This document shows positions 1 through 8,131 of a stretch of DNA of 44,693 nt, piece after piece (the first letter of the stretch is position 1; each line of letters starts with the position of its first letter). Made by a program: the position numbers and the translations under genes. The DNA lies in the NCBI GenBank assembly GCA_964608965.1, contig CAZSPZ010000014.1, positions 1 to 44,693 on the forward strand, read 5' to 3'. Origin of the DNA: UBA10908 sp964608965. GTDB lineage: Bacteria > Bacillota > Clostridia > Peptostreptococcales > Anaerovoracaceae. The notes beneath the pieces are model-generated. The model worked only from the letters and a program-made list of their open reading frames with translations, did not search any database and was not told the DNA's origin.

Positions 1-413
1 GGAGCAGAAATGTCTTCTAAATTGACGCCGCCGAAGCTGCCCGCAATCAGGGCGATCGTATTGACGATATCGTCCACATCGTTGCTTCTGATACATAAGG
101 GGAACGCATCCACACCGCCGAAAGTTTTGAACAGAACACACTTTCCTTCCATAACGGGCATCCCTGCCTCCGGTCCGATGTTGCCAAGGCCAAGGACGGC
201 AGATCCGTCGGTCACGACTAAGCACATATTGTGACGCCGTGTATATTCATAGCTTTTATTTACATCCTTTTGTATTTCCAGACATGGCTGGGCAACACCT
301 GGTGTATAAGCCAAAGATAAATCATCCTTTGTCTTTACAGGCACAGTGGCAATCACTTCTATTTTCCCTTTCCATTCTCCGTGGAGGCGAAGGGATTCTT
401 TCGCATAATCCAT
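1..413 (-). CDS. NAD(P)-dependent malic enzyme, N-terminal part (truncated by window edge)
   Basis: Only the first 137 residues are inside the window; the gene runs off the left edge. The protein would decarboxylate malate oxidatively to pyruvate in the cytoplasm. The visible part has the malic-enzyme N-terminal domain: a segment reading LAYTPGVAQPC (about residues 33-43, with the conserved catalytic-region tyrosine), then VTDGSAVLGLGNIGP (about 67-81) and the metal-binding region up to GSFGGVNLEDISAP. The ATG at 411-413 follows an AAAGGAAAAG ribosome binding site. It starts 27 nt after the stop of the AEC-family transporter gene, so the two are probably one transcript for malate uptake and use. 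Family call is firm; cofactor preference cannot be told from this fragment. Confidence 0.92.
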   Translation of the reverse strand, partial: MDYAKESLRLHGEWKGKIEVIATVPVKTKDDLSLAYTPGVAQPCLEIQKDVNKSYEYTRRHNMCLVVTDGSAVLGLGNIGPEAGMPVMEGKCVLFKTFGGVDAFPLCIRSNDVDDIVNTIALIAGSFGGVNLEDISA

Positions 414-440
414 ATTTCTTTTCCTTTTCTATTTTGTATT

Positions 441-1418
441 TTATATGAGCATCATTTGCTTCAGTGCAAATATCCATAAAAACATCGTTAATACCGAGAT
501 GACGGATGTTACGACGACAATTTCTCCCGCCAGATCTCCGTCGCAATTCATCGCTTTTGCCATGGGAAAAGAGGAAACCGCTGTCGGCGTTCCGAAGGCG
601 ACTAAAATAGCCGCCAAAGGCTGTCCCGTCCATCCCCACATAATAGGAAGAATAATAAAGACCAAAGGTCCGATAATCAATTTCAAAAGAGAGACCAGAA
701 AAATGGATTTTTTATCTTGTATTGTCGAAGATAAGCTAAAGGCCGCACCCAAAAGAACGAAAGCCAAAGGAGTAACCATCCCCGCAAGACCGCTTATTGT
801 CTTATCGACATATTCCGGAAAATCCAGCCCGCTCCTGTTTACAATCAATCCGACCAAAACCGCCAAGATTAAGGGATTCGTCATGACACTTTGCCCGATG
901 CTTTTCCAGTCAAAAGATTGAAAAGAAAGACCGGCGTGCGGAGTCTTGGACATGGCGGCTTTGCCGCAGACTTCCAGCACAATGACCGATAATATATTAT
1001 ATATCGGTATGATGGCCGCCAGTACTATCGCAATTTCTGCGGTATTCCCGTCTCCAAAGATCGAAATGGCAACAGGAAGCCCGTATAAAATGGAGTTGCC
1101 TCTGAATGCCCCCTGTATAAGAACACCTCTCTTTGCAGGGTTCTCTTCCAATTTGGAAAAAAGGACAAACAGAGCAAGAAAACTTATGACGGTGCAAAGC
1201 ATCGCATAAGGTATATACACAGCATTGAGCAAGCCCGAAAGGTCGTCATGATAGAGATTTTTAAAAAGGAGCACCGGCAGAAACACGCGAAACATGAGTT
1301 TGTTAATGCCATCGTTCAAATCCCGTGGAAGCAATCCCATTTTTCTCGCCAACACTCCCACCAGCATATAGAGGAAAAGGGGCATAATAATTTCGAACGA
1401 TAGAACTAAATTTTCCAT
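441..1418 (-). CDS. AEC-family (auxin efflux carrier-like) transporter, probable malate permease
   Basis: 325-residue hydrophobic protein with about ten predicted membrane segments, usual length for the AEC family. The N-terminal part GVLARKMGLLPRDLNDGINKLMFRVFLP is the typical first-helix-pair motif of this family, and a second half-repeat begins near residue 165 (QSVMTNPLILAVLVGLIVN). Several members of this family in fermenting bacteria move malate, malonate or other dicarboxylates. Here the next gene is a malic enzyme, so malate uptake is the best guess. Start is the ATG at 1418 after AAAGGCCGG. A TATAAT box inside a 9-bp inverted repeat lies about 80 nt upstream. Confidence 0.85.
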   Translation of the reverse strand: MENLVLSFEIIMPLFLYMLVGVLARKMGLLPRDLNDGINKLMFRVFLPVLLFKNLYHDDLSGLLNAVYIPYAMLCTVISFLALFVLFSKLEENPAKRGVLIQGAFRGNSILYGLPVAISIFGDGNTAEIAIVLAAIIPIYNILSVIVLEVCGKAAMSKTPHAGLSFQSFDWKSIGQSVMTNPLILAVLVGLIVNRSGLDFPEYVDKTISGLAGMVTPLAFVLLGAAFSLSSTIQDKKSIFLVSLLKLIIGPLVFIILPIMWGWTGQPLAAILVAFGTPTAVSSFPMAKAMNCDGDLAGEIVVVTSVISVLTMFLWIFALKQMMLI

Positions 1419-1479
1419 TCCGGCCTTTCTTTATTCACGTAAAAGCGGCTGTGAATTAAGGCAGCACACTTTAGTTTTT

Positions 1480-1525
1480 TACACAATAATTGCTATAATT
1501 ATACATCATTTTGCTGTATTGTGTA
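1480..1525 (-). promoter_or_regulatory. Promoter with palindromic operator for the malate operon
   Basis: The minus strand carries TATAAT at 1503-1498, placing transcription start near 1491 and giving a leader of about 73 nt. The box sits at the centre of an inverted repeat, TACACAATA at 1480-1488 and TATTGTGTA at 1517-1525, which looks like a repressor or activator site. The -35 region is weak, which would suit activation. The regulator is not identifiable from the window. Confidence 0.45.
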
Positions 1526-1612
1526 GCGATCTTGTCAAATCTCTTCGCAAAAAACCGCCGACTTCCACCCGTAGTTTGCAGTTTTATCCGAACTAAAGAA
1601 TGTGTCGCAAAT

Positions 1613-1648
1613 AAAAAATCCAACAAGATATAATCTTGTTGGATTTTA
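1613..1648 (-). terminator. Rho-independent terminator of the 4-hydroxybutyryl-CoA dehydratase/PFOR operon
   Basis: A 15-bp perfect stem (1615-1629 paired with 1633-1647) with a 3-nt loop, starting about 10 nt after the PFOR stop codon. In minus-strand direction the descending arm ends in a T run. It marks the 3' end of the three-gene transcript. Confidence 0.85.
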
Positions 1649-1657
1649 TGATGATAG

Positions 1658-4600
1658 CTATTTTCTTTCTGCCAGCGCCTTATAATTTTCTAACCGTTCC
1701 ACAGCGTCAGCTTCTGCTTTGTCGAAAAGTTCTGCCGCATGGTCGGGGAAAGTACGCTCGAGTGAAGCATATCTGTTTTCTCCGCGAAGGAACGTCTTAA
1801 AGTCCTTTGTCGGTTCCTTGGAGTCCAGAACGAATGGGTTCTTCCCTTCTTTTTTAAGAAGAGGATTGTAACGATACAAGTGCCAATAACCGGCGTCTAC
1901 GGCAGCTTTCATTTCCAGCTGGCTCTCTCCCATACCACACTTCGGTCCATGCTCAATGCAAGGACAATAAGCAATGATGAGAGAAGGTCCGTCGTAAGCT
2001 TCAGCTTCCCGCATGGCTTTGAGCACCTGATTTTGATCATAGCCCATGGCAACTTGCGCAACATAGACATAACCGTAGCTCATCGCCATCATTCCCAAAT
2101 CTTTTTTCTTTGTCTTTTTCCCGTCTGCCGCGAACTTGGCAATGGCGCCTGCCGCAGTCGATTTTGATGATTGCCCGCCGGTGTTGGAATAAACTTCTGT
2201 ATCTAAAACCAGCACGTTGATATTTCTTCCCGATGCAAGCACGTGATCCAATCCGCCGTAGCCTATGTCATAGGCCCAGCCGTCTCCGCCAAATGCCCAG
2301 TAAGATTTCTTGCGCAAATAATCTTTGTTGTTGAGAATAAAATCTTTAGCGTCTTTTTGGCCTTCCGTTTCCGGCTTTAAAGCCTCCAAAGCTTTTACCA
2401 AAGAGTCCGAAACCACTCTCGTCGCCTCGATATCATTCATTTTCTGAATGTACTCTTCCACTGCAGTTTCGGCCGAAGTTCCTTTTAATGCTTGCGCCTT
2501 GTTTGCTATGGTGCTTCTTACTTTTTCCGATCCCAGCAGCATGCCGTAGGCATATTCCGCATTGTCCTCGAAAAGAGACATGGCCCATGCAGGACCTTCT
2601 CCTTCTTTGTTGATAGCGTATGGAATCGAAGGAGGCGATCCGCCGTAAGCCGAAGAGCAACCCGAAGCGTTCGCTATATACATTCTGTCGCCGAAAAGCT
2701 GTGTGGCCAATTTGATGTAGGGTGTTTCTCCGCAACCAGCACAGGCGCCCGAAAATTCGAACAGAGGCTGTGCAAACTGACTGTTTTTAACACTCTTGTC
2801 GCTTATGGCATCTTTCTTAACGGCCACTTCATCCATGGCGAAAGTCCAGTTTTCGTGTTCTTTCAGCTGTTCTGCGAAAGGCTTCATTTCCAAAGCTTTT
2901 TCTTTGGCCGGACATATGATGGAACAGCTTCCGCAGCCGGTACAGTCGTATGGCGAGATTTGAATGCGGAACTTATAGTTTTCAAGTCCCTTGCCGATAG
3001 CTTGTTTTGCCGCAAAGCCTGCCGGTGCCTTTTTACTTTCGGTTTCATCGATCAAAATGGGTCGAATGGCAGCGTGCGGACAAACGAGCGAACATTGGTT
3101 GCACTGGATGCAATGATCCATGTTCCACCGGGGAACCGAAACGGCAACGCCGCGTTTTTCATATTTTGTCATGCCGGATGGGAATGTCCCGTCGGGTATG
3201 CCGAATTTTTCGTACATGGATACAGGCAGGTCGTCTCCTTCCTGACGGTTCATGGGGATGACGACTTCGCGAACGAATGCGGGTAAACCGGAAATATCCG
3301 AAGGTGCATATTTGGCTGTTGCCCAAGATGCCGGAATATCAACTTTTACCAGCCCCTCGACACCTGCATCGATGGCGGCATAATTCATTTCCACAATGCT
3401 CTTGCCTTTTTTAGAATATGTCTTTTTTACGGCTGCTTTCATGTAGCCCAAAGCTTCTTCCAGAGGGATAATGCCTACCAGCTTAAAGAATGCGGCCTGC
3501 AAAACCGAGTTGGTCCTGCCTCCGAGCCCCAGTTTTCCGGCAATATCGATTGCATCGATAATGTAGAATTGGGCTTTCTTCTTTGCCAGGCCTCTTTTCA
3601 ACTCGCCTGATAACTTTTCATCCAGTTCCGCAGGGGTCCATTGACAGTTCAACAGGAAAATTCCGCCTTCTTTCAAATCTTTTGCCATGTCGTATTTGTC
3701 GACATAAGAAGGAGAATGGCATGCTACGAAATCTGCGCGGCTGACATAATAAGGAGAACGAATCGGCTCTTTTCCGAAACGAAGATGCGATTGTGTAAGA
3801 CCTCCGGACTTCTTTGCATCGTATGCAAAGTAAGCCTGGGCATACAGTTCTGTGTTTTCGCCGATAATTTTTATGCTGTTCTTATTCGCTCCCACCGTGC
3901 CGTCCGCACCCAGGCCCCAAATTTTACAGCTGGTACAGCCTTCCGGTGTAATATCGATTTCTTCGCCTCTTGGAAGCGACAAGTTCGTGACGTCGTCGAT
4001 GATGCTGATTGTAAAGTCGTCCTTTGGATTTTTTGCTTCCAGGTTGTCGTACACTCCGATAATGTGCGCAGGCGTCGTGTCTTTAGAAGAAAGTCCATAT
4101 CTTCCGCCGATAATTTTCATCGGCTTATTCTCTTTATGGTAAGCGTTTACAACGTCTGTATAAAGAGGTTCTCCTACGGATCCGGGTTCTTTTGTACGAT
4201 CGAGAACGGCAATTCGTTCCACGGTGCCCGGGATTTCTTTTATAAAATGTTTGATGGAAAATGGTCTGAAAAGATGTACATTTAATAATCCCACTTTACG
4301 GCCCTGCTTGCGAAGGTAGTCAATCGTCTCTTTGATTGTCTCGCTGACTGAACCCATGGCGATTACCATGGAGGTTGCATCCGGGGCGCCATAATAATCA
4401 AAAAGCTTATAATTTCTTCCGGTCAGCTTATTGATTTCTTCCATGTAATTTTCGACAATAGCGGGAACTGCCTCGTAGTACTTATTCTGAGCCTCTCTGC
4501 CCTGGAAGTAAATATCGGGATTGACGGTTGTTCCGCGGATAAACGGATGAGCCGGGCTCAACGCATTTTTCCTGAAACGGTTCACCTGTTCCGTATCCAA

Positions 4601-5182
4601 CAAAGGTCTTAAATCTTCGTAGTCCAGCACTTCGATTTTCTGAATTTCGTGGGACGTCCGGAAGCCGTCAAAAAAGTGAAGAAAAGGTACTCTTCCTTTT
4701 ATCGCGGCAAGATGCGCAACGGCACCCATGTCCATGACTTCCTGGGGACTGGAGGAAGCCAGAAGGCCGAAACCGGTTTGACGGCAAGCCATGACATCGG
4801 AATGGTCTCCGAATATGGACAAACCGTGTATCGAAAGCGATCTTGCGCTGACGTGAAATACGCCGGGAAGCAGTTCCCCTGCGATTTTGTACATATTGGG
4901 AACCATCAGAAGCAATCCTTGAGATGCGGTGTAGGTTGTTGTTAAGGCGCCGCCCTCCAAAGAACCGTGCACCGTACCGGCAGCTCCGCCTTCGGACTGC
5001 ATTTCTACAACCTGAACCGTCTGTCCAAACAGATTTTTTTTGCCGTTGGCAGACCATTCGTCCACCAGCTCAGCCATGGGCGAACTTGGGGTGATAGGGA
5101 AAATACCGGCAACTTCGGTAAACGCATAGGATATATATGCCGCGGCCTGATTGCCATCCATTACATCATATTTTTTTGTCAT
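1658..5182 (-). CDS. nifJ: Pyruvate:ferredoxin (flavodoxin) oxidoreductase, single-chain
   Basis: 1174 residues, the normal length of the homodimeric, fused PFOR. It oxidises pyruvate with CoA to acetyl-CoA and CO2 and reduces ferredoxin. The fused domains appear in the usual order: pyruvate-binding N-terminal domain (GIFPITPSSPMAEL near residue 27), domain II, gamma/EKR region, a two-cluster ferredoxin domain (CIQCNQCSLVCP and CTGCGSCSIICP, roughly residues 690-760), and the thiamine-pyrophosphate domain with the proximal-cluster cysteines in GACAGCGETPY and the TPP motif GDGWAYDIGYGGLDHVL. ATG at 5182 follows TAGGAG. It starts 9 nt after the aminotransferase stop, so it is third in the sigma-54-controlled operon. 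Action on 2-oxobutyrate is also possible. Confidence 0.97.
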   Translation of the reverse strand: MTKKYDVMDGNQAAAYISYAFTEVAGIFPITPSSPMAELVDEWSANGKKNLFGQTVQVVEMQSEGGAAGTVHGSLEGGALTTTYTASQGLLLMVPNMYKIAGELLPGVFHVSARSLSIHGLSIFGDHSDVMACRQTGFGLLASSSPQEVMDMGAVAHLAAIKGRVPFLHFFDGFRTSHEIQKIEVLDYEDLRPLLDTEQVNRFRKNALSPAHPFIRGTTVNPDIYFQGREAQNKYYEAVPAIVENYMEEINKLTGRNYKLFDYYGAPDATSMVIAMGSVSETIKETIDYLRKQGRKVGLLNVHLFRPFSIKHFIKEIPGTVERIAVLDRTKEPGSVGEPLYTDVVNAYHKENKPMKIIGGRYGLSSKDTTPAHIIGVYDNLEAKNPKDDFTISIIDDVTNLSLPRGEEIDITPEGCTSCKIWGLGADGTVGANKNSIKIIGENTELYAQAYFAYDAKKSGGLTQSHLRFGKEPIRSPYYVSRADFVACHSPSYVDKYDMAKDLKEGGIFLLNCQWTPAELDEKLSGELKRGLAKKKAQFYIIDAIDIAGKLGLGGRTNSVLQAAFFKLVGIIPLEEALGYMKAAVKKTYSKKGKSIVEMNYAAIDAGVEGLVKVDIPASWATAKYAPSDISGLPAFVREVVIPMNRQEGDDLPVSMYEKFGIPDGTFPSGMTKYEKRGVAVSVPRWNMDHCIQCNQCSLVCPHAAIRPILIDETESKKAPAGFAAKQAIGKGLENYKFRIQISPYDCTGCGSCSIICPAKEKALEMKPFAEQLKEHENWTFAMDEVAVKKDAISDKSVKNSQFAQPLFEFSGACAGCGETPYIKLATQLFGDRMYIANASGCSSAYGGSPPSIPYAINKEGEGPAWAMSLFEDNAEYAYGMLLGSEKVRSTIANKAQALKGTSAETAVEEYIQKMNDIEATRVVSDSLVKALEALKPETEGQKDAKDFILNNKDYLRKKSYWAFGGDGWAYDIGYGGLDHVLASGRNINVLVLDTEVYSNTGGQSSKSTAAGAIAKFAADGKKTKKKDLGMMAMSYGYVYVAQVAMGYDQNQVLKAMREAEAYDGPSLIIAYCPCIEHGPKCGMGESQLEMKAAVDAGYWHLYRYNPLLKKEGKNPFVLDSKEPTKDFKTFLRGENRYASLERTFPDHAAELFDKAEADAVERLENYKALAERK

Positions 5183-5191
5183 TTTTTACTC

Positions 5192-6346
5192 CTATAAAGT
5201 TTTCATGAACCGGCGTAATTTTTCAACACCGATGTTGATGTTTTCGTCGTTGGTCGCATAGCAGAAACGGACAAATCCTTCTCCGCCCGGTCCGAATCCT
5301 ACGCCGGGAATGACAAGCATTTTTTCCTGCGTCAGAAGCTTCTCGGCAAAAGTCCTTGAATCCACGCCTGTGGGTTGAATGTTTGCAAAGAGATAAAAAG
5401 CACCTTTGGGATCCTTGCAGCTGATACCGTCAATCGAATTGATTCCGTCCAGCAGCAATTTTTTCCTATGCTTGTAAAGTGTCAACATTTCCTGTACGCA
5501 ATCCTGACTTTGTGTAAGGGCGGCCACTCCGCCCCATTGAACAGCTGTCACGACAGAAGAAAGAACGTTTTCCAGCAGCTGGGTCATTTGTACGATAACT
5601 TCTCTGGGGCCTGCGGCATAGCCAAGGCGAAGTCCGGTCATGGCATAAGTCTTTGAAAAACCGTCAATGATGATGGTTCTTTCTTTCATGCCGGGGAATT
5701 CCGCAATGCTGACATATGGCTCATCTGTCCACAAAAGCTCTCTGTATATTTCGTCTGTGATGACATAAATATCTTTTTCAACACACAGTTTTGCCAAAGC
5801 TTCGAGGTTTTCTCTGTTGGCAACGCCGCCTGTGGGATTGGAGGGGGAGTTCAGGAGAAGAACCTTTGTCTTATCGGTGATAGCTTTTCGCACCGCTTCC
5901 GGATCGAACATAAATCCGTTTTCTTCTTCCACTCTTACGCGTACGGGTTTCGCACCGACTTGAATCGCAAGACCGTCGTAGCAAGCATAACAGGGATCGG
6001 AAATAATCATTTCGTCGCCGATATCCAATGTTGCGGTAACCGCCAGGAGCAAAACACTGATCGCTCCGCTTCCGATCAGGAGTTCGTCGGGAGAATAAGA
6101 TAAGCCTCTTTCCCTGTAACATTCGCTTATTGCCTCTCTAAGGGGCAAAATTCCGGTGTTGGGAGCGTAAAAAGTTTCTCCTCTTTGCAGGGAAGCAACA
6201 GCCGCATCCAATATATGCTTTGGCGTCACAAAGTCAGGCTGTCCGAAACCGAAGCTCAGTACGTTGTCAAACTTGTAGGACATTCCGACAAATTCCCGGA
6301 TGATGGATTTAGGTGTTCCCTTACTTTTTTCTGATATAAAAGACAT
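5192..6346 (-). CDS. PLP-dependent class I/II aminotransferase
   Basis: 384 residues, fold-type I aminotransferase of the AspC/AlaT/aromatic group. The visible signature residues are NSPSNPTGG (Asn170), the PLP-ring Asp198 in ITDEIYREL, the Schiff-base Lys232 in DGFSKTYAMTGLRLGY, and a C-terminal FVRFCYA arginine for the substrate carboxylate. It probably exchanges an amino group between an amino acid and 2-oxoglutarate or pyruvate. It lies between 4-hydroxybutyryl-CoA dehydratase (1 nt gap) and PFOR (9 nt gap), so coupling to pyruvate/alanine or to the substrate that feeds the dehydratase is likely. Substrate specificity cannot be read from the sequence. Confidence 0.9.
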   Translation of the reverse strand: MSFISEKSKGTPKSIIREFVGMSYKFDNVLSFGFGQPDFVTPKHILDAAVASLQRGETFYAPNTGILPLREAISECYRERGLSYSPDELLIGSGAISVLLLAVTATLDIGDEMIISDPCYACYDGLAIQVGAKPVRVRVEEENGFMFDPEAVRKAITDKTKVLLLNSPSNPTGGVANRENLEALAKLCVEKDIYVITDEIYRELLWTDEPYVSIAEFPGMKERTIIIDGFSKTYAMTGLRLGYAAGPREVIVQMTQLLENVLSSVVTAVQWGGVAALTQSQDCVQEMLTLYKHRKKLLLDGINSIDGISCKDPKGAFYLFANIQPTGVDSRTFAEKLLTQEKMLVIPGVGFGPGGEGFVRFCYATNDENINIGVEKLRRFMKTL

Positions 6347-6347
6347 A

Positions 6348-7832
6348 TTATTCCTCCTCTTTTATTCCTGCGATTTTCTTTGCCAGCTTCTTTTTGGCCT
6401 CGAAATTACCTTGTCTTGCTATCATGATTCTTTGCGCCTGCGGGGAGCCTGCTCCGTGGAGGGATTCTGTTCTGTAACCCACCGCTGCCGAGCCAAGGCA
6501 TATGTTTTCGAGGAACCTGAGAACTCTCATTCTATCCTCTGTCTTGACATCGTCTTTTGCCGCAAAGAATTTTTCGCATACTTCGCCGATCGTCTCGCCG
6601 TTTCTGCCGACTTTCGTGTCAGATTTGAAATCTTGTTCCGAAGGCATCGTAACCATCAAGCCTCCGGCAATATCTTCTGCCAGTCTTGCGATTTCATATG
6701 GAAAGCGCGTAACGTTCAGTTTACATACATTCGCTTCCAGCATATTGATTTCATAATTGCCGGCCTTTGTGGGATGTCCTTCTGCAGAGCATGCGATGCC
6801 ACAGCAGTAAAGCGTTTCGTTCAGATGGGTCATTTCCACCAATTTATCTTTTACCGCAGAGGCCTTTTCTGCACCGTTGTATTCGGCAGCAAGGGCAGCG
6901 GCACCTATTACGACATCGCCCACGCCCACCTTGCAGCCGCCGTAACTCTGACGGTGATATCCTGCAAAACGCTCCACCAAAACACCTGCGAAATCATATT
7001 CTCCGCACATGAAAACATATTCATTCGGAATAAATACATCGTCCAGGACGACGAGCGCTTCCTGTCCGCCGAATTTTTTATTGCCCAAGTCGATATCCGC
7101 ATTCTCTTCCATTTTGCGGGTGTCGCTGGCCTGGCGACCGTAAATCATGTACATGCCTTCTGCATCCGTTGGGCAGGCAAAAGAGACCGCATAGTCTTTA
7201 TCTTCCTCTTTCATCGCGATCGTAGGCATAAAAATGTGCCAATGCGAGTTGATGGAGCCTGTCTGATGCGCTTTGGCGCCCCGTACCACGATACCGTCTT
7301 CTCTCTTTTCCACAATGCGAAGAAACGCATCCGGATTCGTCTGCTGGGAAGGAGATTTACTTCTGTCTCCTTTTGGATCTGTCATGGCGCCGTCCACGGT
7401 AAGATCCTTTTGCTGCACCATTTTTAAGAAGTTTTTAAACCGCTCATGGTAATTTGTTCCATATTTTTCGTCGATATCAAACGTCGTTGAATATTCGGCA
7501 TTAAAAGCATCCATGCCCACGCACCGTTGGAAACAGGAAGCGGTTCGCTGTCCAAGCATTCTTTGCATTTTTACTTTTTTGCACAGATCATCGGTGCTTT
7601 GATGGATGTGGGCGAAACGATTGATTTTTTCACCCGTCAAATTTGATTCTGCAATCATCAAACCCGATGAAGCCGACTCTGTAGCTGCGTCGTATGTTGC
7701 GGCAACACAGTTGATCGACGGACGAATCATCGGATGATCCACCCAATTGTCTATTTTTTCGCCGAACATATACACTCTGGTATTCAGCTTTCTCAGACTT
7801 TGGATGTACTCTTCTCCTGTCATTAAGGCCAT
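6348..7832 (-). CDS. abfD: 4-hydroxybutyryl-CoA dehydratase / vinylacetyl-CoA isomerase
   Basis: 494 residues of the flavin and [4Fe-4S] family that dehydrates 4-hydroxybutyryl-CoA to crotonyl-CoA through a radical route. The four cluster ligands known for the Clostridium aminobutyricum enzyme (Cys99, Cys103, His292, Cys299, from memory) match Cys100, Cys104, His293 and Cys300 here, a constant shift of one. The catalytic-site residues Glu257, Tyr296, Lys300 and Glu455 also match at 258, 297, 301 and 456, and Thr191 is present. This argues against the related flavin-only 4-hydroxyphenylacetate 3-monooxygenases. The ATG at 7832 is chosen because AGGAGG ends 10 nt before it; a second in-frame ATG lies three codons later. 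It is first gene of the operon behind a sigma-54 promoter. Confidence 0.93.
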   Translation of the reverse strand: MALMTGEEYIQSLRKLNTRVYMFGEKIDNWVDHPMIRPSINCVAATYDAATESASSGLMIAESNLTGEKINRFAHIHQSTDDLCKKVKMQRMLGQRTASCFQRCVGMDAFNAEYSTTFDIDEKYGTNYHERFKNFLKMVQQKDLTVDGAMTDPKGDRSKSPSQQTNPDAFLRIVEKREDGIVVRGAKAHQTGSINSHWHIFMPTIAMKEEDKDYAVSFACPTDAEGMYMIYGRQASDTRKMEENADIDLGNKKFGGQEALVVLDDVFIPNEYVFMCGEYDFAGVLVERFAGYHRQSYGGCKVGVGDVVIGAAALAAEYNGAEKASAVKDKLVEMTHLNETLYCCGIACSAEGHPTKAGNYEINMLEANVCKLNVTRFPYEIARLAEDIAGGLMVTMPSEQDFKSDTKVGRNGETIGEVCEKFFAAKDDVKTEDRMRVLRFLENICLGSAAVGYRTESLHGAGSPQAQRIMIARQGNFEAKKKLAKKIAGIKEEE

Positions 7833-7899
7833 TAGGTCTTATCCTCCTTTAAGGTTCTTCGCTAAGGTTTGGATTTATAAATTACTCAACATTGTAAGA

Positions 7900-7915
7900 T
7901 GCAAAATACATGCCA
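7900..7915 (-). promoter_or_regulatory. Sigma-54 promoter of the abfD operon
   Basis: On the minus strand the sequence TGGCATGTATTTTGCA has GG and GC exactly 10 nt apart, as required for the -24/-12 elements, and differs from the TGGCACG-N4-TTGCW consensus at one main position. Predicted transcription start is near 7889, 57 nt before the ATG. The gene immediately upstream encodes a sigma-54 activator. Confidence 0.85.
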
Positions 7916-8007
7916 AAAGATATCAAATGGCCAAACCCATTGGTATCATGGCATTCCTGCAGGTTATTCGATAAAGATAAAATTTCCTGGGCCGTTTTTA
8001 TATTATT

Positions 8008-8027
8008 TTGTTGCTATTATGCAACAA
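8008..8027. promoter_or_regulatory. Palindromic upstream activator site, copy 1
   Basis: TTGTTGC-N6-GCAACAA, a perfect 7-bp inverted repeat over 20 bp. It lies about 100 bp upstream of the sigma-54 promoter and recurs, one base changed, at 8087-8106. It is the likely enhancer site for the Fis-type helix-turn-helix of the adjacent PAS/AAA+ regulator. Confidence 0.7.
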
Positions 8028-8075
8028 AATGTGGGCACATTTTTTGCAGAACCTTCACATTAGAGGCTTTTCGGA

Positions 8076-8117
8076 AAAACTGCAGCTTGCTGCGATATCG
8101 CAACAAGCTGCAGTTTT
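8076..8117. promoter_or_regulatory. Palindromic upstream activator site, copy 2, embedded in a 42-nt hairpin/terminator
   Basis: The core TTGCTGC-N6-GCAACAA at 8087-8106 matches the site at 8008-8027 in arms and spacing. It is extended by 14-bp flanking arms (8076-8089 with 8104-8117) into a long near-perfect palindrome. In minus-strand direction the hairpin follows the regulator stop codon by 14 nt and ends in a T run, so it can also terminate the regulator transcript. A further half site GCAACAA lies at 8118-8124. Confidence 0.65.
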
Positions 8118-8131
8118 GCAACAATACAGTA

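Noticed and set aside
2492..3286. 264-codon open frame opposite the PFOR gene
   Set aside because: Antisense to the ferredoxin and adjacent domains, with no family features or initiation site.
6300..7427. 375-codon open frame on the plus strand opposite abfD
   Set aside because: It lies wholly across the well-supported abfD gene, has no ribosome binding site and an unnatural Cys/His/Phe-rich composition. It is a shadow of codon use on the other strand.
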